NCBI RefSeq assembly: GCF_014490745.1
Contig: NZ_LZEU01000001.1
Location: 3,375,501-3,439,500, forward strand
Origin: Pseudomonas alcaligenes
GTDB lineage: Bacteria; Pseudomonadota; Gammaproteobacteria; Pseudomonadales; Pseudomonadaceae
Direction of reading: 5' to 3'
DNA length: 64,000 nucleotides
Below the pieces are notes generated by a model. The model saw only the letters and a list, made by a program, of their open reading frames with translations, made no database searches and was not told where the DNA came from. This document shows, piece after piece, positions 17,419 through 26,212 of this stretch. Numbering within the stretch: the first letter of the stretch is position 1; each line of letters starts with the position of its first letter. A program made the translations under genes and the position numbers.

Positions 17419-18072
17419 ATGAGCACTCGCCAGCCCCCGCAGAAAACGCCCCGCGCCCCAGGCCGCCCGCAACGCGACGGCCTGGCGCTGCGCGAGCGCC
17501 TACTCGACATCGCCACCGATCTGTTCGCCCACCAGGGCATCCGCGCCACCAGCCTGCGCGACATTGCCGAGCGCGGCGAGGTGACCCCGGCGCTGCTCAA
17601 CTACTACTTCGGCAGCAAGCAGAAGCTGGTCGAGGCGATGGTCGAGGAACGCTTCCTGCCGCTGATCCAGCGCGCCTCGGAGGGGCTGCAGCAGGCTGGC
17701 GACGATCCGCAGGCGCTGGTCGCCGTGTTCATCCGCGACCTCAGCCGCACGGTGGCCGAGCACCCCTGGGTTTCCCAGCTGTGGGTGCGCGAGATCCTCT
17801 GTGAAGGTGGCCTGCTGCGCGAACGCCTGATGACGCGCGTGGCACCCATGGTGCCACTGCTGCTGGCCCAGCGCTTCGCCGCCGCCCAGGCCCGCGGCGC
17901 CCTCAACCCGGCGCTCGACCCGCGCCTGCTGGTGGTTTCGCTGATGGGCCTGAGCATCCTTCCCTACGCCGCCGCGCCGCTCTGGCGTGGCATCTTCGCC
18001 AACCCACAGATCGGCGACGACGCGCTGATCGAACACACCCTGGCCCTGCTGCGCCAGGGCATGGAGCCCTGA
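17419..18072 (+). CDS. TetR-family regulator (CecR/YbiH-like)
   Basis: A 217-residue repressor. Residues 22-68 form the helix-turn-helix (ALRERLLDIATDLFAHQG, ...TPALLNYYFGSKQKL). Its position at the head of an HlyD-ABC ATPase-permease operon is that of CecR (YbiH), which controls ybhGFSR in E. coli. It begins four bases before the HlyD gene's ATG region ends its own stop, so it is part of that operon, and it probably also acts on the divergent FUSC operon. No clear ribosome site precedes the ATG at 17419. Confidence 0.83.
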   Translation: MSTRQPPQKTPRAPGRPQRDGLALRERLLDIATDLFAHQGIRATSLRDIAERGEVTPALLNYYFGSKQKLVEAMVEERFLPLIQRASEGLQQAGDDPQALVAVFIRDLSRTVAEHPWVSQLWVREILCEGGLLRERLMTRVAPMVPLLLAQRFAAAQARGALNPALDPRLLVVSLMGLSILPYAAAPLWRGIFANPQIGDDALIEHTLALLRQGMEP

Positions 18073-18075
18073 ATA

Positions 18076-19035
18076 ATGTCGCGCCTGTCGTTGTTCGCCC
18101 TGCCCCTGCTGCTCGCGGCCCTCGGCGGTTGCCAGGGTAGCGCCGAGGAACTGCTCGGCAGCCTGGAGTGGGATCGGGTCGCGCTGCCCGCCGAAGCCTC
18201 GGAAACCATCCTCAGCTGGCAGGTGGCCGAAGGCGACCAGGTCGAGGCCGGCCAGTTGCTGCTGGAGCTCGACCCGCGCCGCCAGGATGCCCGCCTGGCC
18301 CAGGCCGAAGCCGAAGTGGCGCAGAACGCCGCGCGCCTGGCCGAGCTGAGCAACGGCGCGCGCACGGAAACCATCGACGCCGCCCGCGCCACCCTGGCGC
18401 GCAACCGCGCCGAGCAGCTCGACAGCGAGCGCAACTTCCAGCGCATCGCCGCCCTCTACCAGCGCAAGCAGGTGGCCATCGCCGAACTGGATCGCTCGCG
18501 CGCTGCCCGCGACCAGGCCAGCGCCGCCACGCGCAATGCCGAGGCGCAGCTGCGCGAACTGACCAACGGCACCCGACCCGAGCAGCTGGAACAGGCCGCC
18601 GCCGCCCTCGACGCCGCCCGCGGCAACCTGGCCCAGCTGCGTGTCGGCCGCGAACACCTGAGCCTGCGCGCACCGCGGGCCGGACGCGTGGACGCCCTGC
18701 CCTTCAAGGTCGGCGACCAGCCGCCGGTGGGCGCCGAGCTGGTCAGCCTGCTGGTCGGCGATGCGCCCTATGCGCGAGTGTTCATCCCGGCCCGCGTGCG
18801 CGCCGAAGTGAAGATCGGCGACCCCATGCGCGTGTTCGTCGAAGGCATCGAGCAACCCTTCGCGGCCCGCGTGCGCAGCATCCGCAGCGAGGCCAGCTTC
18901 ACCCCCTACTACGCCCTGACCGGCGACGACGCCAGCCGCCTGGTGTACCGCGCTGAGCTGGTGCTCGACGGCGCTGCGGCGCGCCAGCTGCCGGCCGGCC
19001 TGCCGCTGCATGCCGAACGGGTGCGCGATGAATGA
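18076..19035 (+). CDS. HlyD-family adaptor lipoprotein (YbhG-like)
   Basis: A 319-residue periplasmic adaptor of an ABC exporter. The N-terminus has a lipobox, LAALGGC, so Cys19 is the probable lipidation site; YbhG itself is not always a lipoprotein. A long helical hairpin (about residues 75-195, rich in Ala, Gln, Arg, Glu) lies between two lipoyl half-domains (WQVAEGDQVEAGQLLLEL and LRAPRAGRVDALPFKVGD). It overlaps the ATPase gene by eight bases. Substrate is not evident. Confidence 0.85.
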   Translation: MSRLSLFALPLLLAALGGCQGSAEELLGSLEWDRVALPAEASETILSWQVAEGDQVEAGQLLLELDPRRQDARLAQAEAEVAQNAARLAELSNGARTETIDAARATLARNRAEQLDSERNFQRIAALYQRKQVAIAELDRSRAARDQASAATRNAEAQLRELTNGTRPEQLEQAAAALDAARGNLAQLRVGREHLSLRAPRAGRVDALPFKVGDQPPVGAELVSLLVGDAPYARVFIPARVRAEVKIGDPMRVFVEGIEQPFAARVRSIRSEASFTPYYALTGDDASRLVYRAELVLDGAAARQLPAGLPLHAERVRDE

Positions 19036-19966
19036 CAGCGAACTGGTCATCCGCGCCCGCGGCCTGAGCAAACGCTTCGGCGACCTGACTGCGGTCGACC
19101 ACCTCGACCTCAGCGTGCCGCGCGCCGAGGTGTTCGGCTTCCTCGGCCCCAACGGCTGCGGCAAGTCCACCACCATCCGCATGCTCTGCGGCCTGCTGCA
19201 GCCCAGCGCCGGCGAGGTCGAGGTGCTCGGCTGCCAGATCCCGCGCGATGCCGAGGAGCTCAAGCGGCGCATCGGCTACATGACCCAGAAGTTCTCCCTC
19301 TACGAAGACCTCAGCGTGCAGGAGAACCTCGAATTCCTCGCCGCCGTGCAGGGCATCAGCCGCCGCGAAACCCGCCAGCGCATCGAGGAACTGCTGGAGC
19401 GCTACTGGCTCGGCGACCGCCGCCGGCAGATGGCCGGCACCTTGAGCGGCGGACAGAAGCAACGCCTGGCTCTGGCCGGCGCGGTGCTGCACAAGCCCGA
19501 CCTGCTGTTGCTCGACGAGCCGACCAGCGCGGTCGACCCACAGTCGCGCCGCGAGTTCTGGGATTCGCTGTTCGAGCTGGCCGATGCCGGCACCACCCTG
19601 CTGGTGTCCACCCACTACATGGACGAGGCCGAGCGCTGCACGCGCCTGGGCATCCTCGACGCCGGCCGCCTGGTGGCCGACGGCACCCCGCGCGAACTGA
19701 TGGACGCCCTGCCCGGCCACCCGCTGCTGCTGCACTGCGCCCAGCCGCGCCAGGCCCAGCTGGCCTTGCACGGCCACCCCGAAGTGCTGGCCATGGCGCA
19801 GATCGGCGCCAGCCTGCGGGTGCTCGGCAGCCGCGCCGAATCACGCGCCATCATCGAGGCCCTGTTGCACCAGCGCGGTATCGCCGTCGAGCTGGAAGAG
19901 ACGCCGGCCAACCTGGAAGACGTGTTCGTCAGCGTCACCCGCCAGCCCCTGCAGGCCACCCCATGA
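19028..19966 (+). CDS. ABC exporter ATPase (YbhF-like, single domain)
   Basis: A 312-residue nucleotide-binding protein of the ABC-2 class. Walker A GPNGCGKST, Q-loop YMTQKFSLYEDL, signature LSGGQKQR, Walker B LLLLDEPTSAVDP and the H-loop STHYMDEAERC are all intact. E. coli YbhF carries two such domains in one chain; here there is one, so the active transporter must be a homodimer. The ATG at 19028 lies inside the end of the adaptor gene, and the stop overlaps the permease start by four bases. Confidence 0.9.
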   Translation: MNDSELVIRARGLSKRFGDLTAVDHLDLSVPRAEVFGFLGPNGCGKSTTIRMLCGLLQPSAGEVEVLGCQIPRDAEELKRRIGYMTQKFSLYEDLSVQENLEFLAAVQGISRRETRQRIEELLERYWLGDRRRQMAGTLSGGQKQRLALAGAVLHKPDLLLLDEPTSAVDPQSRREFWDSLFELADAGTTLLVSTHYMDEAERCTRLGILDAGRLVADGTPRELMDALPGHPLLLHCAQPRQAQLALHGHPEVLAMAQIGASLRVLGSRAESRAIIEALLHQRGIAVELEETPANLEDVFVSVTRQPLQATP

Positions 19967-21042
19967 ATTTGCGCCGCCTGCTCGCCATCGTGATCAAGGA
20001 ACTGCGCCAGCTGCGCCGCGACAAGCTGACCTTCGTCATGATCGCCGGCGTGCCGCTGCTACAACTGGTGCTGTTCGGCTACGCCATCAACACCGATATC
20101 CGCGGCATGGACGCGGCCGTGCTGGATCAGGCCAACACCGCCAACTCGCGCGAGGCGATCGCCGAGATCGCCTCCAGCCAGGTGCTCGACCTGCGCTACC
20201 ACCTCGACACCCCGCAGGAGGTCGAACGCCTGCTGCGCGAAGGCAAGATCAGCGCTGCCCTGGTGGTGCCGAGCGATTACGAGGCACGCCTGCAGCGCCA
20301 TGACCGCACGCCGCTGCAGCTGGTGGTGGACGGCTCCGACCAGAGCGTGCAGGCCTCGGCGCGCCAACTGGCCGCCTACCCGCTGCCCGGCTGGCAGAAT
20401 GAACAGGGCGTGGAAGTGGTCAACTTCTACAACCCGGAACGCCTGGCACCGCTGAACACGGTACCCGGGCTGATCGGGGTGATAGTGACCATGACCATGG
20501 TGCTGTTCACCGCAGTGGCCCTGGTGCGCGAGCGCGAGCACGGCAACCTGGAGATGCTGATCGCCACGCCGGTATCGCCCTGGGAGCTGACCATCGGCAA
20601 GGTGCTGCCCTTCGTCGGCATCGGCCTGGTGCAGGTGACGGTGATCCTGGTGGTCGGCTACTGGCTGTTCGGCGTGCCGGTACGCGGCTCGCTGCTGGAG
20701 CTGTACGGCGCCTCGCTGCTGTTCATCCTCGCCAGCCTGGCGCTGGGGGTGTTCATCTCGACCCTCACCGCCACCCAGTTCCAGGCCATGCAGATCGCCT
20801 TCTTCACCTTTCTGCCGCAGATCCTGCTGTCGGGCTTCATGTTCCCCTTCGCCGGTATGCCCAAGGTGGCGCAGTGGTTCGCCGAGCTGATGCCGCTCAC
20901 CCACTACCTGCGCCTGGCGCGCGGCATCATGCTGCGTGAGGCGGGGTTGCTCGACTTGTGGCAGGAGATGCTGGTGCTGCTGGTGTTTGCCATTGTGCTG
21001 CTGGCGCTGGCGGTGACGCGGGTCAGCAAGCGGCTGGACTGA
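19963..21042 (+). CDS. ABC-2 type permease (YbhS/YbhR-like)
   Basis: A 359-residue permease with one N-terminal helix (residues 24-43), a periplasmic domain (about 45-165) and five C-terminal helices. EREHGNLEMLIATPVSPWELTIGK is the family signature. In E. coli the operon has two permeases (YbhS and YbhR); here there is only one, so it probably pairs with itself. It is the last gene of the TetR-HlyD-ATPase-permease operon. Confidence 0.88.
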   Translation: MNLRRLLAIVIKELRQLRRDKLTFVMIAGVPLLQLVLFGYAINTDIRGMDAAVLDQANTANSREAIAEIASSQVLDLRYHLDTPQEVERLLREGKISAALVVPSDYEARLQRHDRTPLQLVVDGSDQSVQASARQLAAYPLPGWQNEQGVEVVNFYNPERLAPLNTVPGLIGVIVTMTMVLFTAVALVREREHGNLEMLIATPVSPWELTIGKVLPFVGIGLVQVTVILVVGYWLFGVPVRGSLLELYGASLLFILASLALGVFISTLTATQFQAMQIAFFTFLPQILLSGFMFPFAGMPKVAQWFAELMPLTHYLRLARGIMLREAGLLDLWQEMLVLLVFAIVLLALAVTRVSKRLD

Positions 21043-21075
21043 GGTATGCGGTGCGCTCGGGCTTCAAGCTGATTA

Positions 21076-21639
21076 CCGAGTGCTTCTGGGCTTTTGGTTT
21101 CGCCCTCCCGGGCGAGTCACTTTCTCTTTGCTCGCGCGAAAGAGAAAGTAACCAAAGAGAAAGCGCGCCCGACATCCGGGTTTCGCTGCGCGAAACTTCC
21201 CTCCCTCCGGTGCCGCTCCGGGGGCCGGCGTACAAGGGCCATCTCTGGCCCTTTACGCCTCTCGCCGCATCCATGCGGCTCACTCCCCTACACGACACCT
21301 ACGCTCGGCCTCCTGACGGGAATTGAGCTCCGCGTTGCCAGAAGCTCCTGCTCTTTCTTGTGCCCAATCAACGATCTGTCAGACAGCGCCAATTCCCCTT
21401 CAGCAGGGTGAACGGAATCGTCGTGGAAGGGGTTGAGCGGCATGGATGCCGCGAGAGCCGCGATGGGCCAGGGATGGCCCTTCGCGGCGGGCCCCTGGAA
21501 CGGCGATGTAGTGAACGAACCCGGAGCGAAGCGAAGGGCCGGATGCAGGGGTGGCCTTCTTTTTGGTTACTTTTTCTTGGCCAGACAAGAAAAAGTGACT
21601 CGCCCAGGAGGGCGAAACAGAAAGTATCGAAGCACTCGG
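21076..21639. repeat. Pair of inverted ~230-bp repeats with covarying hairpins; no gene
   Basis: Copy 1 covers about 21076-21312 and copy 2, inverted, about 21411-21639. Shared blocks in the same order include CCGAGTGCTTC, TTTCGCCCTCC, GGGCGAGTCACTTT, AAGTAACCAAA and GCATCCATG. Each copy holds an 11-bp hairpin: 21119-21129 with 21139-21149, and 21569-21579 with 21586-21596. The arms differ between copies at two positions, and both changes are compensated. Short open frames crossing this region show no protein-like features. The 700 bp between 21043 and 21744 hold only this element and a terminator. Confidence 0.75.
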
Positions 21640-21690
21640 CAAGCAGCCATGCCTCGAATAACCAACTTCAAACAAATCAGCCCAGCATAA

Positions 21691-21714
21691 AAAACGGGCG
21701 ACCGAAGTCGCCCG
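21691..21714 (-). terminator. Intrinsic terminator of the ccoM-like gene
   Basis: Stem CGGGCGAC-CGAA-GTCGCCCG (21695-21714) followed on the minus strand by six T, 31 bp after the stop codon. Confidence 0.8.
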
Positions 21715-21744
21715 AAATGCCTTGCGTGCACGATTGCGGAAGGA

Positions 21745-21867
21745 TCAGTCAGCTTTGACCTTGACCCGATGGGCATCCTTCCAGATGAACAGACCAACGC
21801 CGCCGAAGAAGGCGAACATCAGAGCGACTGTGCCGATGCCGGCGAGAACCACAGTATCGATGAACAT
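21745..21867 (-). CDS. ccoM: CcoM-like single-helix subunit of cbb3 oxidase
   Basis: A 40-residue protein: MFIDTVVLAGIGTVALMFAF, then FGGVGLFIWKDAHR and a basic tail. One transmembrane helix ends in the IWKDA motif, which closely resembles CcoM, a small stabilising subunit described for the P. stutzeri cbb3 cytochrome oxidase. A perfect AGGAGG lies seven bases before the ATG, an Anr-type box lies at 21934-21947 and a terminator follows, so this is a real, separately transcribed gene. Identification rests on sequence pattern recall; the cbb3 structural genes are not in the window. Confidence 0.7.
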   Translation of the reverse strand: MFIDTVVLAGIGTVALMFAFFGGVGLFIWKDAHRVKVKAD

Positions 21868-21933
21868 GGCGGGCCTCCTGCGCGGAGCCTGTTGGAGATG
21901 GCTTCAAGGTACGCGCAGGACGGCAGCGGGATA

Positions 21934-21947
21934 TTGACCAGGGTCAA
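21934..21947. promoter_or_regulatory. Anr/FNR-type box upstream of the ccoM-like gene
   Basis: TTGACCAGGGTCAA is a perfect inverted repeat matching the TTGAY-N4-RTCAA consensus. It is centred 73 bp before the start codon, a fitting place for activation under low oxygen. Confidence 0.75.
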
Positions 21948-21967
21948 TGGATGCGGGGATGCGCCAA

Positions 21968-22129
21968 TCAGCGCTTTTTCGGCTTGCCCTTGGCCTTCTT
22001 CTTGGCCTTGGTCAGCGGCAATGCCTGCTCGAACGCCTGGCGCATCTCGTCGAGTTTCTTGTCGTGCAGGTCGTGGATGCGCTTGCCGCGCTCGGCGCTG
22101 AAGTCGATCAGCTTGTCGTCGTTGCTCAT
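21968..22129 (-). CDS. Small lysine-rich conserved protein
   Basis: A 53-residue, highly charged protein (MSNDDKLIDFSAERGKRIHD, ending KAKKKAKGKPKKR). No membrane segment or known domain. The N-terminal half is predicted helical; the tail of Lys-Ala-Lys repeats could bind nucleic acid. It overlaps the stop of the AlkB-like gene by four bases (ATGA), so the two are probably translated together. I do not recognise its function. Confidence 0.7.
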   Translation of the reverse strand: MSNDDKLIDFSAERGKRIHDLHDKKLDEMRQAFEQALPLTKAKKKAKGKPKKR

Positions 22130-22728
22130 GACTGCGTCCGGATCAGGCGAAAAGTGAGGTTGAGGCGCGGCGCTACCGGCTTGGCGGTTTTCGCCACCTG
22201 ATGCTGCCAATGATGCTGGGTTGCGCCGCGCATGACCAGTAGCGCGCCATGGCCCAGCTCCAGGGAGTGTTCGATACGGCTCTGGCCCTTGCGTCGCAGG
22301 TCAAAGCGGCGCGTGCCGCCAAGGTTGAGCGAGGCGATCAGCGGGTTGTGCCCCAGTTCCGGCTCGTCATCACTGTGCCAGCCCATCGAGTCGTTGCCGT
22401 CGCGATAGTAGTTGAGCAGCACGCCGTTGAGCGGCTGGCCCACGGCCTCCTGCACCCGGGCGCGGATCTGCGCCAGCAGCGGTGTCCAGGGCAATGGCTG
22501 GTGGTTCAGGCCGGAGTAGCGATAACTGGCCTCGGCATCGCCGTACCAGGCCAGCAGGCGCGGCACCGGGTAGTGCTTGCCGTGCAGAAACACCTGCGGC
22601 TGCTGCCAGGGCGTTTCGGCCTGCAGTCGGGCCAGCCACTGGTCGGCACAGTCGGCGCTCAGCCAGTGCGGATACCAGTCCAGCTCGGCATCGGACAGTT
22701 GCAGGAGGGGGCTATCGAAGAGTTCCAC
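22126..22728 (-). CDS. AlkB-like 2-oxoglutarate/Fe(II) dioxygenase
   Basis: A 200-residue oxygenase expected to demethylate alkylated nucleic acid. The iron ligands are visible as His118 and Asp120 (GWHSDDE) and a distal His near residue 176 (HHWQHQV). The 2-oxoglutarate-binding arginines lie in RLNLTFR (188 and 194), and LLNYYRDGNDSMGWH is the family signature. I chose the GTG at 22728; an ATG at 22791 would add a non-conserved stretch overlapping the next gene's end. The upstream start lacks a strong ribosome site, so the exact N-terminus is uncertain. It is not near ada or alkA. Confidence 0.87.
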   Translation of the reverse strand: MELFDSPLLQLSDAELDWYPHWLSADCADQWLARLQAETPWQQPQVFLHGKHYPVPRLLAWYGDAEASYRYSGLNHQPLPWTPLLAQIRARVQEAVGQPLNGVLLNYYRDGNDSMGWHSDDEPELGHNPLIASLNLGGTRRFDLRRKGQSRIEHSLELGHGALLVMRGATQHHWQHQVAKTAKPVAPRLNLTFRLIRTQS

Positions 22729-22769
22729 GGTATTCGGCCAGCAGGGACGACCAGCAGATTGTCCGCCGA

Positions 22770-23066
22770 TCAGACCTCTACATCCACCCACAGGCCCTGC
22801 CGCGGCAACTCCTCCAGAGCTTTTTCGTCCTGTTCGGCCACCTCGCCCTCGGCCATTTCCTCGGCGGTATAGCCGCGGCGCTGGCGCCGGCGCTGCTCCT
22901 CGCGCAGCAGCATCTCGGTTTCCTGCGGATGGCGGCGATCCAGTTCCACCGCGCTTTCCTTGGCGCTCTCGCTAGCCGGGGTGACAGGGGCGATATCCGG
23001 GCGTGGCTTGGGCACGTCCTGCTGGGCGGTGACCGGCGGCAAACTCTGGGGAATAGGCGGCAGCAT
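22770..23066 (-). CDS. Conserved hypothetical protein, proline-rich N-terminus
   Basis: A 98-residue protein. Residues 1-35 are rich in proline (MLPPIPQSLPPV, QDVPKPRPDIAPVTP), and residues 45-98 are strongly charged and helical (ETEMLLREEQRRRQRRGY, then acidic). A GGGAGAA site precedes the ATG at 23066. Its place next to rapA matches PA3307. No signal peptide or membrane segment, and no function recognised. Confidence 0.75.
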   Translation of the reverse strand: MLPPIPQSLPPVTAQQDVPKPRPDIAPVTPASESAKESAVELDRRHPQETEMLLREEQRRRQRRGYTAEEMAEGEVAEQDEKALEELPRQGLWVDVEV

Positions 23067-23231
23067 CGGTTTTCTCCCTGGATAAAACGGCTGTCGGCCG
23101 GACGGCCACCAACTTGAACCAGCGCTCGCTACACTTTTGACTCGGGGCGGGGCGATTGATTCAGCGCGGACGTCGCTCTGGACGCGGTGTTCCGCTACCA
23201 TACGCGGCTTTTTTCGCAGGTAGGGCTTTTC

Positions 23232-26093
23232 ATGGCAAGTAGTGGCACTGTGCAGCAATATCAACCGGGGCAACGCTGGATCAGCGACAGCGAGGCGGAA
23301 CTCGGTCTGGGCACCATCCTCACCTCCGATGGCCGCCTGCTCACCGTGCTCTACCCGGCTACCGGCGAGACCCGCCAGTACGCCCTGCGCAATGCGCCGC
23401 TGACCCGGGTGCGCTTCGCCCCGGGCGACGAGATCACCCATTTCGAAGGCTGGAAAATGACCGTACAGGAAGTCGAGGACGTCGACGGCCTGCTGGTCTA
23501 CCACGGTTTCGATGCCCAGCACGCGCCCTACAGCCTGCCGGAAACCCAGCTGTCCAACTTCATCCAGTTCCGCCTGGCCAGCGACCGCCTGTTCGCCGGG
23601 CAGATCGACCCGCTGGGCTGGTTCGCCCTGCGCTACCACAGCCTCGACCACCAGAGCCGCCTGCTGCAGTCCGACCTGTGGGGCCTGGGTGGCACCCGCG
23701 CGCAACCGATCGCCCACCAGCTGCACATCGCCCGCGAAGTCGCCGACCGCATCGCCCCGCGCGTGCTGCTGGCCGACGAAGTGGGCCTGGGCAAGACCAT
23801 CGAAGCCGGCCTGGTGATCCACCGCCAGCTGCTCTGCGGCCGCGCCAGCCGGGTGCTGATCCTGGTACCGGAAAACCTCCAGCACCAGTGGCTGGTGGAA
23901 ATGCGCCGGCGCTTCAACCTGCAGGTGGCGCTGTTCGATGCCGAGCGCTTCGCCGAGAGCGATGCCGACAACCCGTTCGAGGACACCCAGCTGGCGCTGG
24001 TTTCCCTGGAATGGCTGAAGGACAGCGAGAAGGCGCAGAACGCCGCCTTCGCCGCCGGCTGGGATCTGCTGGTGGTCGACGAAGCCCACCACCTGGTCTG
24101 GCACCCGGAAAAGGCCAGCGACGAATACCGCCTGGTCGAGCAACTAGCCGAGGTCATCCCCGGCGTGCTGCTGCTCACCGCCACCCCGGAACAGCTCGGC
24201 CTGGACAGCCACTTCGCCCGTCTGCGCCTGCTCGACCCCAACCGCTTCCACGACCTCGCCGCCTTCCGCGCCGAGAGCGCCAACTACAAGCCGATCGCCG
24301 AAGCGGTGCAGGAACTGCTCGACCAGGGCAGCCTGTCGGACAAGGCCCACGCCACTATCGCCGGCTTCCTCGGCAGCGAAGGCGAAAACCTGCTGGCAGC
24401 CATTCGCGACGGTGACAGCGCCGCCGCGCCGCGCCTGGTGCGCGAGCTGCTCGACCGCCACGGCACCGGCCGCCTGCTGTTCCGCAACACCCGCGCCGCC
24501 GTGCAGGGTTTCCCCGAGCGCCAGCTGCACCCCTACCCGCTGGCCAACCCAGTGGAATACATGGAGCTGCCGCTGGGCGAGCATGCCGACCTGTACCCGG
24601 AAGTCAGCTACCAGGCCCAGCTCGACGACGGCGAAGAGCAGCGCTGGTGGAAGTTCGATCCGCGCGTCGACTGGCTGATCGACACCCTGAAGATGCTCAA
24701 GAAGTTCAAGGTGCTGGTGATCTGCGCCCACGCCGAGACCGCCATGGATCTGGAAGACGCCCTGCGCGTGCGCTCCGGCATCCCGGCCACGGTGTTCCAC
24801 GAGGGCATGAGCATCCTCGAGCGCGACCGCGCCGCCGCCTACTTCGCCGACGAGGAGTTCGGCGCCCAGGTGCTGATCTGCTCCGAGATCGGCTCCGAAG
24901 GTCGCAACTTCCAGTTCAGCCACCACCTGGTGCTGTTCGACCTGCCGGCCCACCCGGATCTGCTCGAGCAGCGCATCGGCCGTCTCGACCGCATCGGCCA
25001 GAAGCACACCATCCAGCTGCACGTGCCGTACCTGGAGGGCAGCCCGCAGGAACGCCTGTTCCAGTGGTACCACCAGGCGCTGAATGCCTTCCTCGCCACC
25101 TGCCCCACCGGCAACGCCCTGCAGCACCAGTTCGGCCCGCGCCTGCTGCCGCTGTTGGAAGAAGGCGACGACGATGCCTGGCAGAACCTGCTGGACGAAG
25201 CCAAAGCCGAGCGCGAGCGCCTCGAAGGCGAGCTGCACAGCGGCCGTGACCGCCTGCTGGAGCTCAATTCGGGCGGTGCCGGCGAAGGCCAGCGGCTGGT
25301 CGAGGAAATCCACGAACAGGACGACCAGTACGCCCTGCCGATCTACATGGAAGAACTGTTCGACGCCTTCGGCATCGACAGCGAGGATCACTCGGAAAAC
25401 GCCCTGGTGCTGCGCCCCAGCGAGAAGATGCTGGACGCCAGCTTCCCGCTCGGCGACGACGAAGGCGTGACCGTCACCTACGACCGCAACCAGGCGCTGT
25501 CGCGCGAGGACATGCAGTTCCTCACCTGGGAACACCCCATGGTGCAGGGCGGCATGGATCTGGTGCTGTCCGGCTCGATGGGCAACACCGCCGTGGCGCT
25601 GATCAAGAACAAGGCACTCAAGCCCGGCACCGTGCTGCTCGAACTGCTCTACGTCAGCGAAGTGGTGGCGCCGCGCTCGCTGCAGCTTGGCCGCTTCCTG
25701 CCGCCGGTCGCCCTGCGCAGCCTGCTCGATGGCAATGGCAACGACCTGGCCAGCAAAGTGGCGTTCGAGACCCTCAACGACCAGTTGGAAAGCGTGCCGC
25801 GCGCCAGCGCCAACAAGTTCGTGCAGGCCCAGCGCGACGTACTGGCCAAGCAGATCAACGCCGCCGAGGCGAAGGTCGCACCGCGCCATGCCGAACGGGT
25901 GGAAGAAGCCCGCCGGCGCTTCCAGGCCAGCCTGGAAGAGGAAATCGCCCGCCTCACCGCCCTGCAGGCAGTCAACCCGAGCGTGCGCAGCAGCGAGATC
26001 AGCGCCCTGCGCAAGCAGCTCGACAGCGGCCTGGCCTTCTTCGACAAGGCGGCCCTGCGCCTGGAGGCGATCCGCGTGCTGGTGGCCGGCTGA
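23232..26093 (+). CDS. rapA: RNA polymerase-associated ATPase RapA (HepA)
   Basis: A Swi2/Snf2-type ATPase that binds RNA polymerase and promotes its recycling. It is 953 residues, the usual length. Domains in order: N-terminal Tudor-like domains (about 1-110), helicase lobe 1 with Walker [13 protein letters not shown] (182-193) and the DEAH box, lobe 2 (about 490-640) ending in [14 protein letters not shown], and the C-terminal RapA domain. The start at 23232 ([20 protein letters not shown]) agrees with known RapA proteins and has TAGGG upstream. It is divergent from the preceding hypothetical gene. Confidence 0.96.
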   Translation: MASSGTVQQYQPGQRWISDSEAELGLGTILTSDGRLLTVLYPATGETRQYALRNAPLTRVRFAPGDEITHFEGWKMTVQEVEDVDGLLVYHGFDAQHAPYSLPETQLSNFIQFRLASDRLFAGQIDPLGWFALRYHSLDHQSRLLQSDLWGLGGTRAQPIAHQLHIAREVADRIAPRVLLADEVGLGKTIEAGLVIHRQLLCGRASRVLILVPENLQHQWLVEMRRRFNLQVALFDAERFAESDADNPFEDTQLALVSLEWLKDSEKAQNAAFAAGWDLLVVDEAHHLVWHPEKASDEYRLVEQLAEVIPGVLLLTATPEQLGLDSHFARLRLLDPNRFHDLAAFRAESANYKPIAEAVQELLDQGSLSDKAHATIAGFLGSEGENLLAAIRDGDSAAAPRLVRELLDRHGTGRLLFRNTRAAVQGFPERQLHPYPLANPVEYMELPLGEHADLYPEVSYQAQLDDGEEQRWWKFDPRVDWLIDTLKMLKKFKVLVICAHAETAMDLEDALRVRSGIPATVFHEGMSILERDRAAAYFADEEFGAQVLICSEIGSEGRNFQFSHHLVLFDLPAHPDLLEQRIGRLDRIGQKHTIQLHVPYLEGSPQERLFQWYHQALNAFLATCPTGNALQHQFGPRLLPLLEEGDDDAWQNLLDEAKAERERLEGELHSGRDRLLELNSGGAGEGQRLVEEIHEQDDQYALPIYMEELFDAFGIDSEDHSENALVLRPSEKMLDASFPLGDDEGVTVTYDRNQALSREDMQFLTWEHPMVQGGMDLVLSGSMGNTAVALIKNKALKPGTVLLELLYVSEVVAPRSLQLGRFLPPVALRSLLDGNGNDLASKVAFETLNDQLESVPRASANKFVQAQRDVLAKQINAAEAKVAPRHAERVEEARRRFQASLEEEIARLTALQAVNPSVRSSEISALRKQLDSGLAFFDKAALRLEAIRVLVAG

Positions 26094-26097
26094 CCGT

Positions 26098-26149
26098 GTA
26101 GGGCGGGTGCAACCCGCGTTGACCTGGACGCGGCTTTCACCCGCCCTAC
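26098..26149. repeat. REP-type palindrome, family A
   Basis: GTAGGGCGGGTG and CACCCGCCCTAC are inverted about an internal CCCGCG/CGCGG pair. The same element occurs at 42017-42089 and 56662-56711, with a short form at 32615-32635; all are between genes. Confidence 0.75.
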
Positions 26150-26165
26150 AGTCTCAGCAGACAAA

Positions 26166-26195
26166 CAAAAAGGGCGGCCTGTGGCCGCCCTTTTT
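26166..26195. terminator. Bidirectional terminator between rapA and the SDR gene
   Basis: Stem AAAAGGGCGGCC-TGT-GGCCGCCCTTTTT, with A- and T-tracts on both sides, between converging genes. Confidence 0.85.
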
Positions 26196-26212
26196 GCATC
26201 CGTCGCCGTGGC

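Noticed and set aside
20958..21758. Several short open frames on both strands between the permease and the ccoM-like gene
   Set aside because: They translate the inverted repeats, have no ribosome sites and no protein-like pattern.
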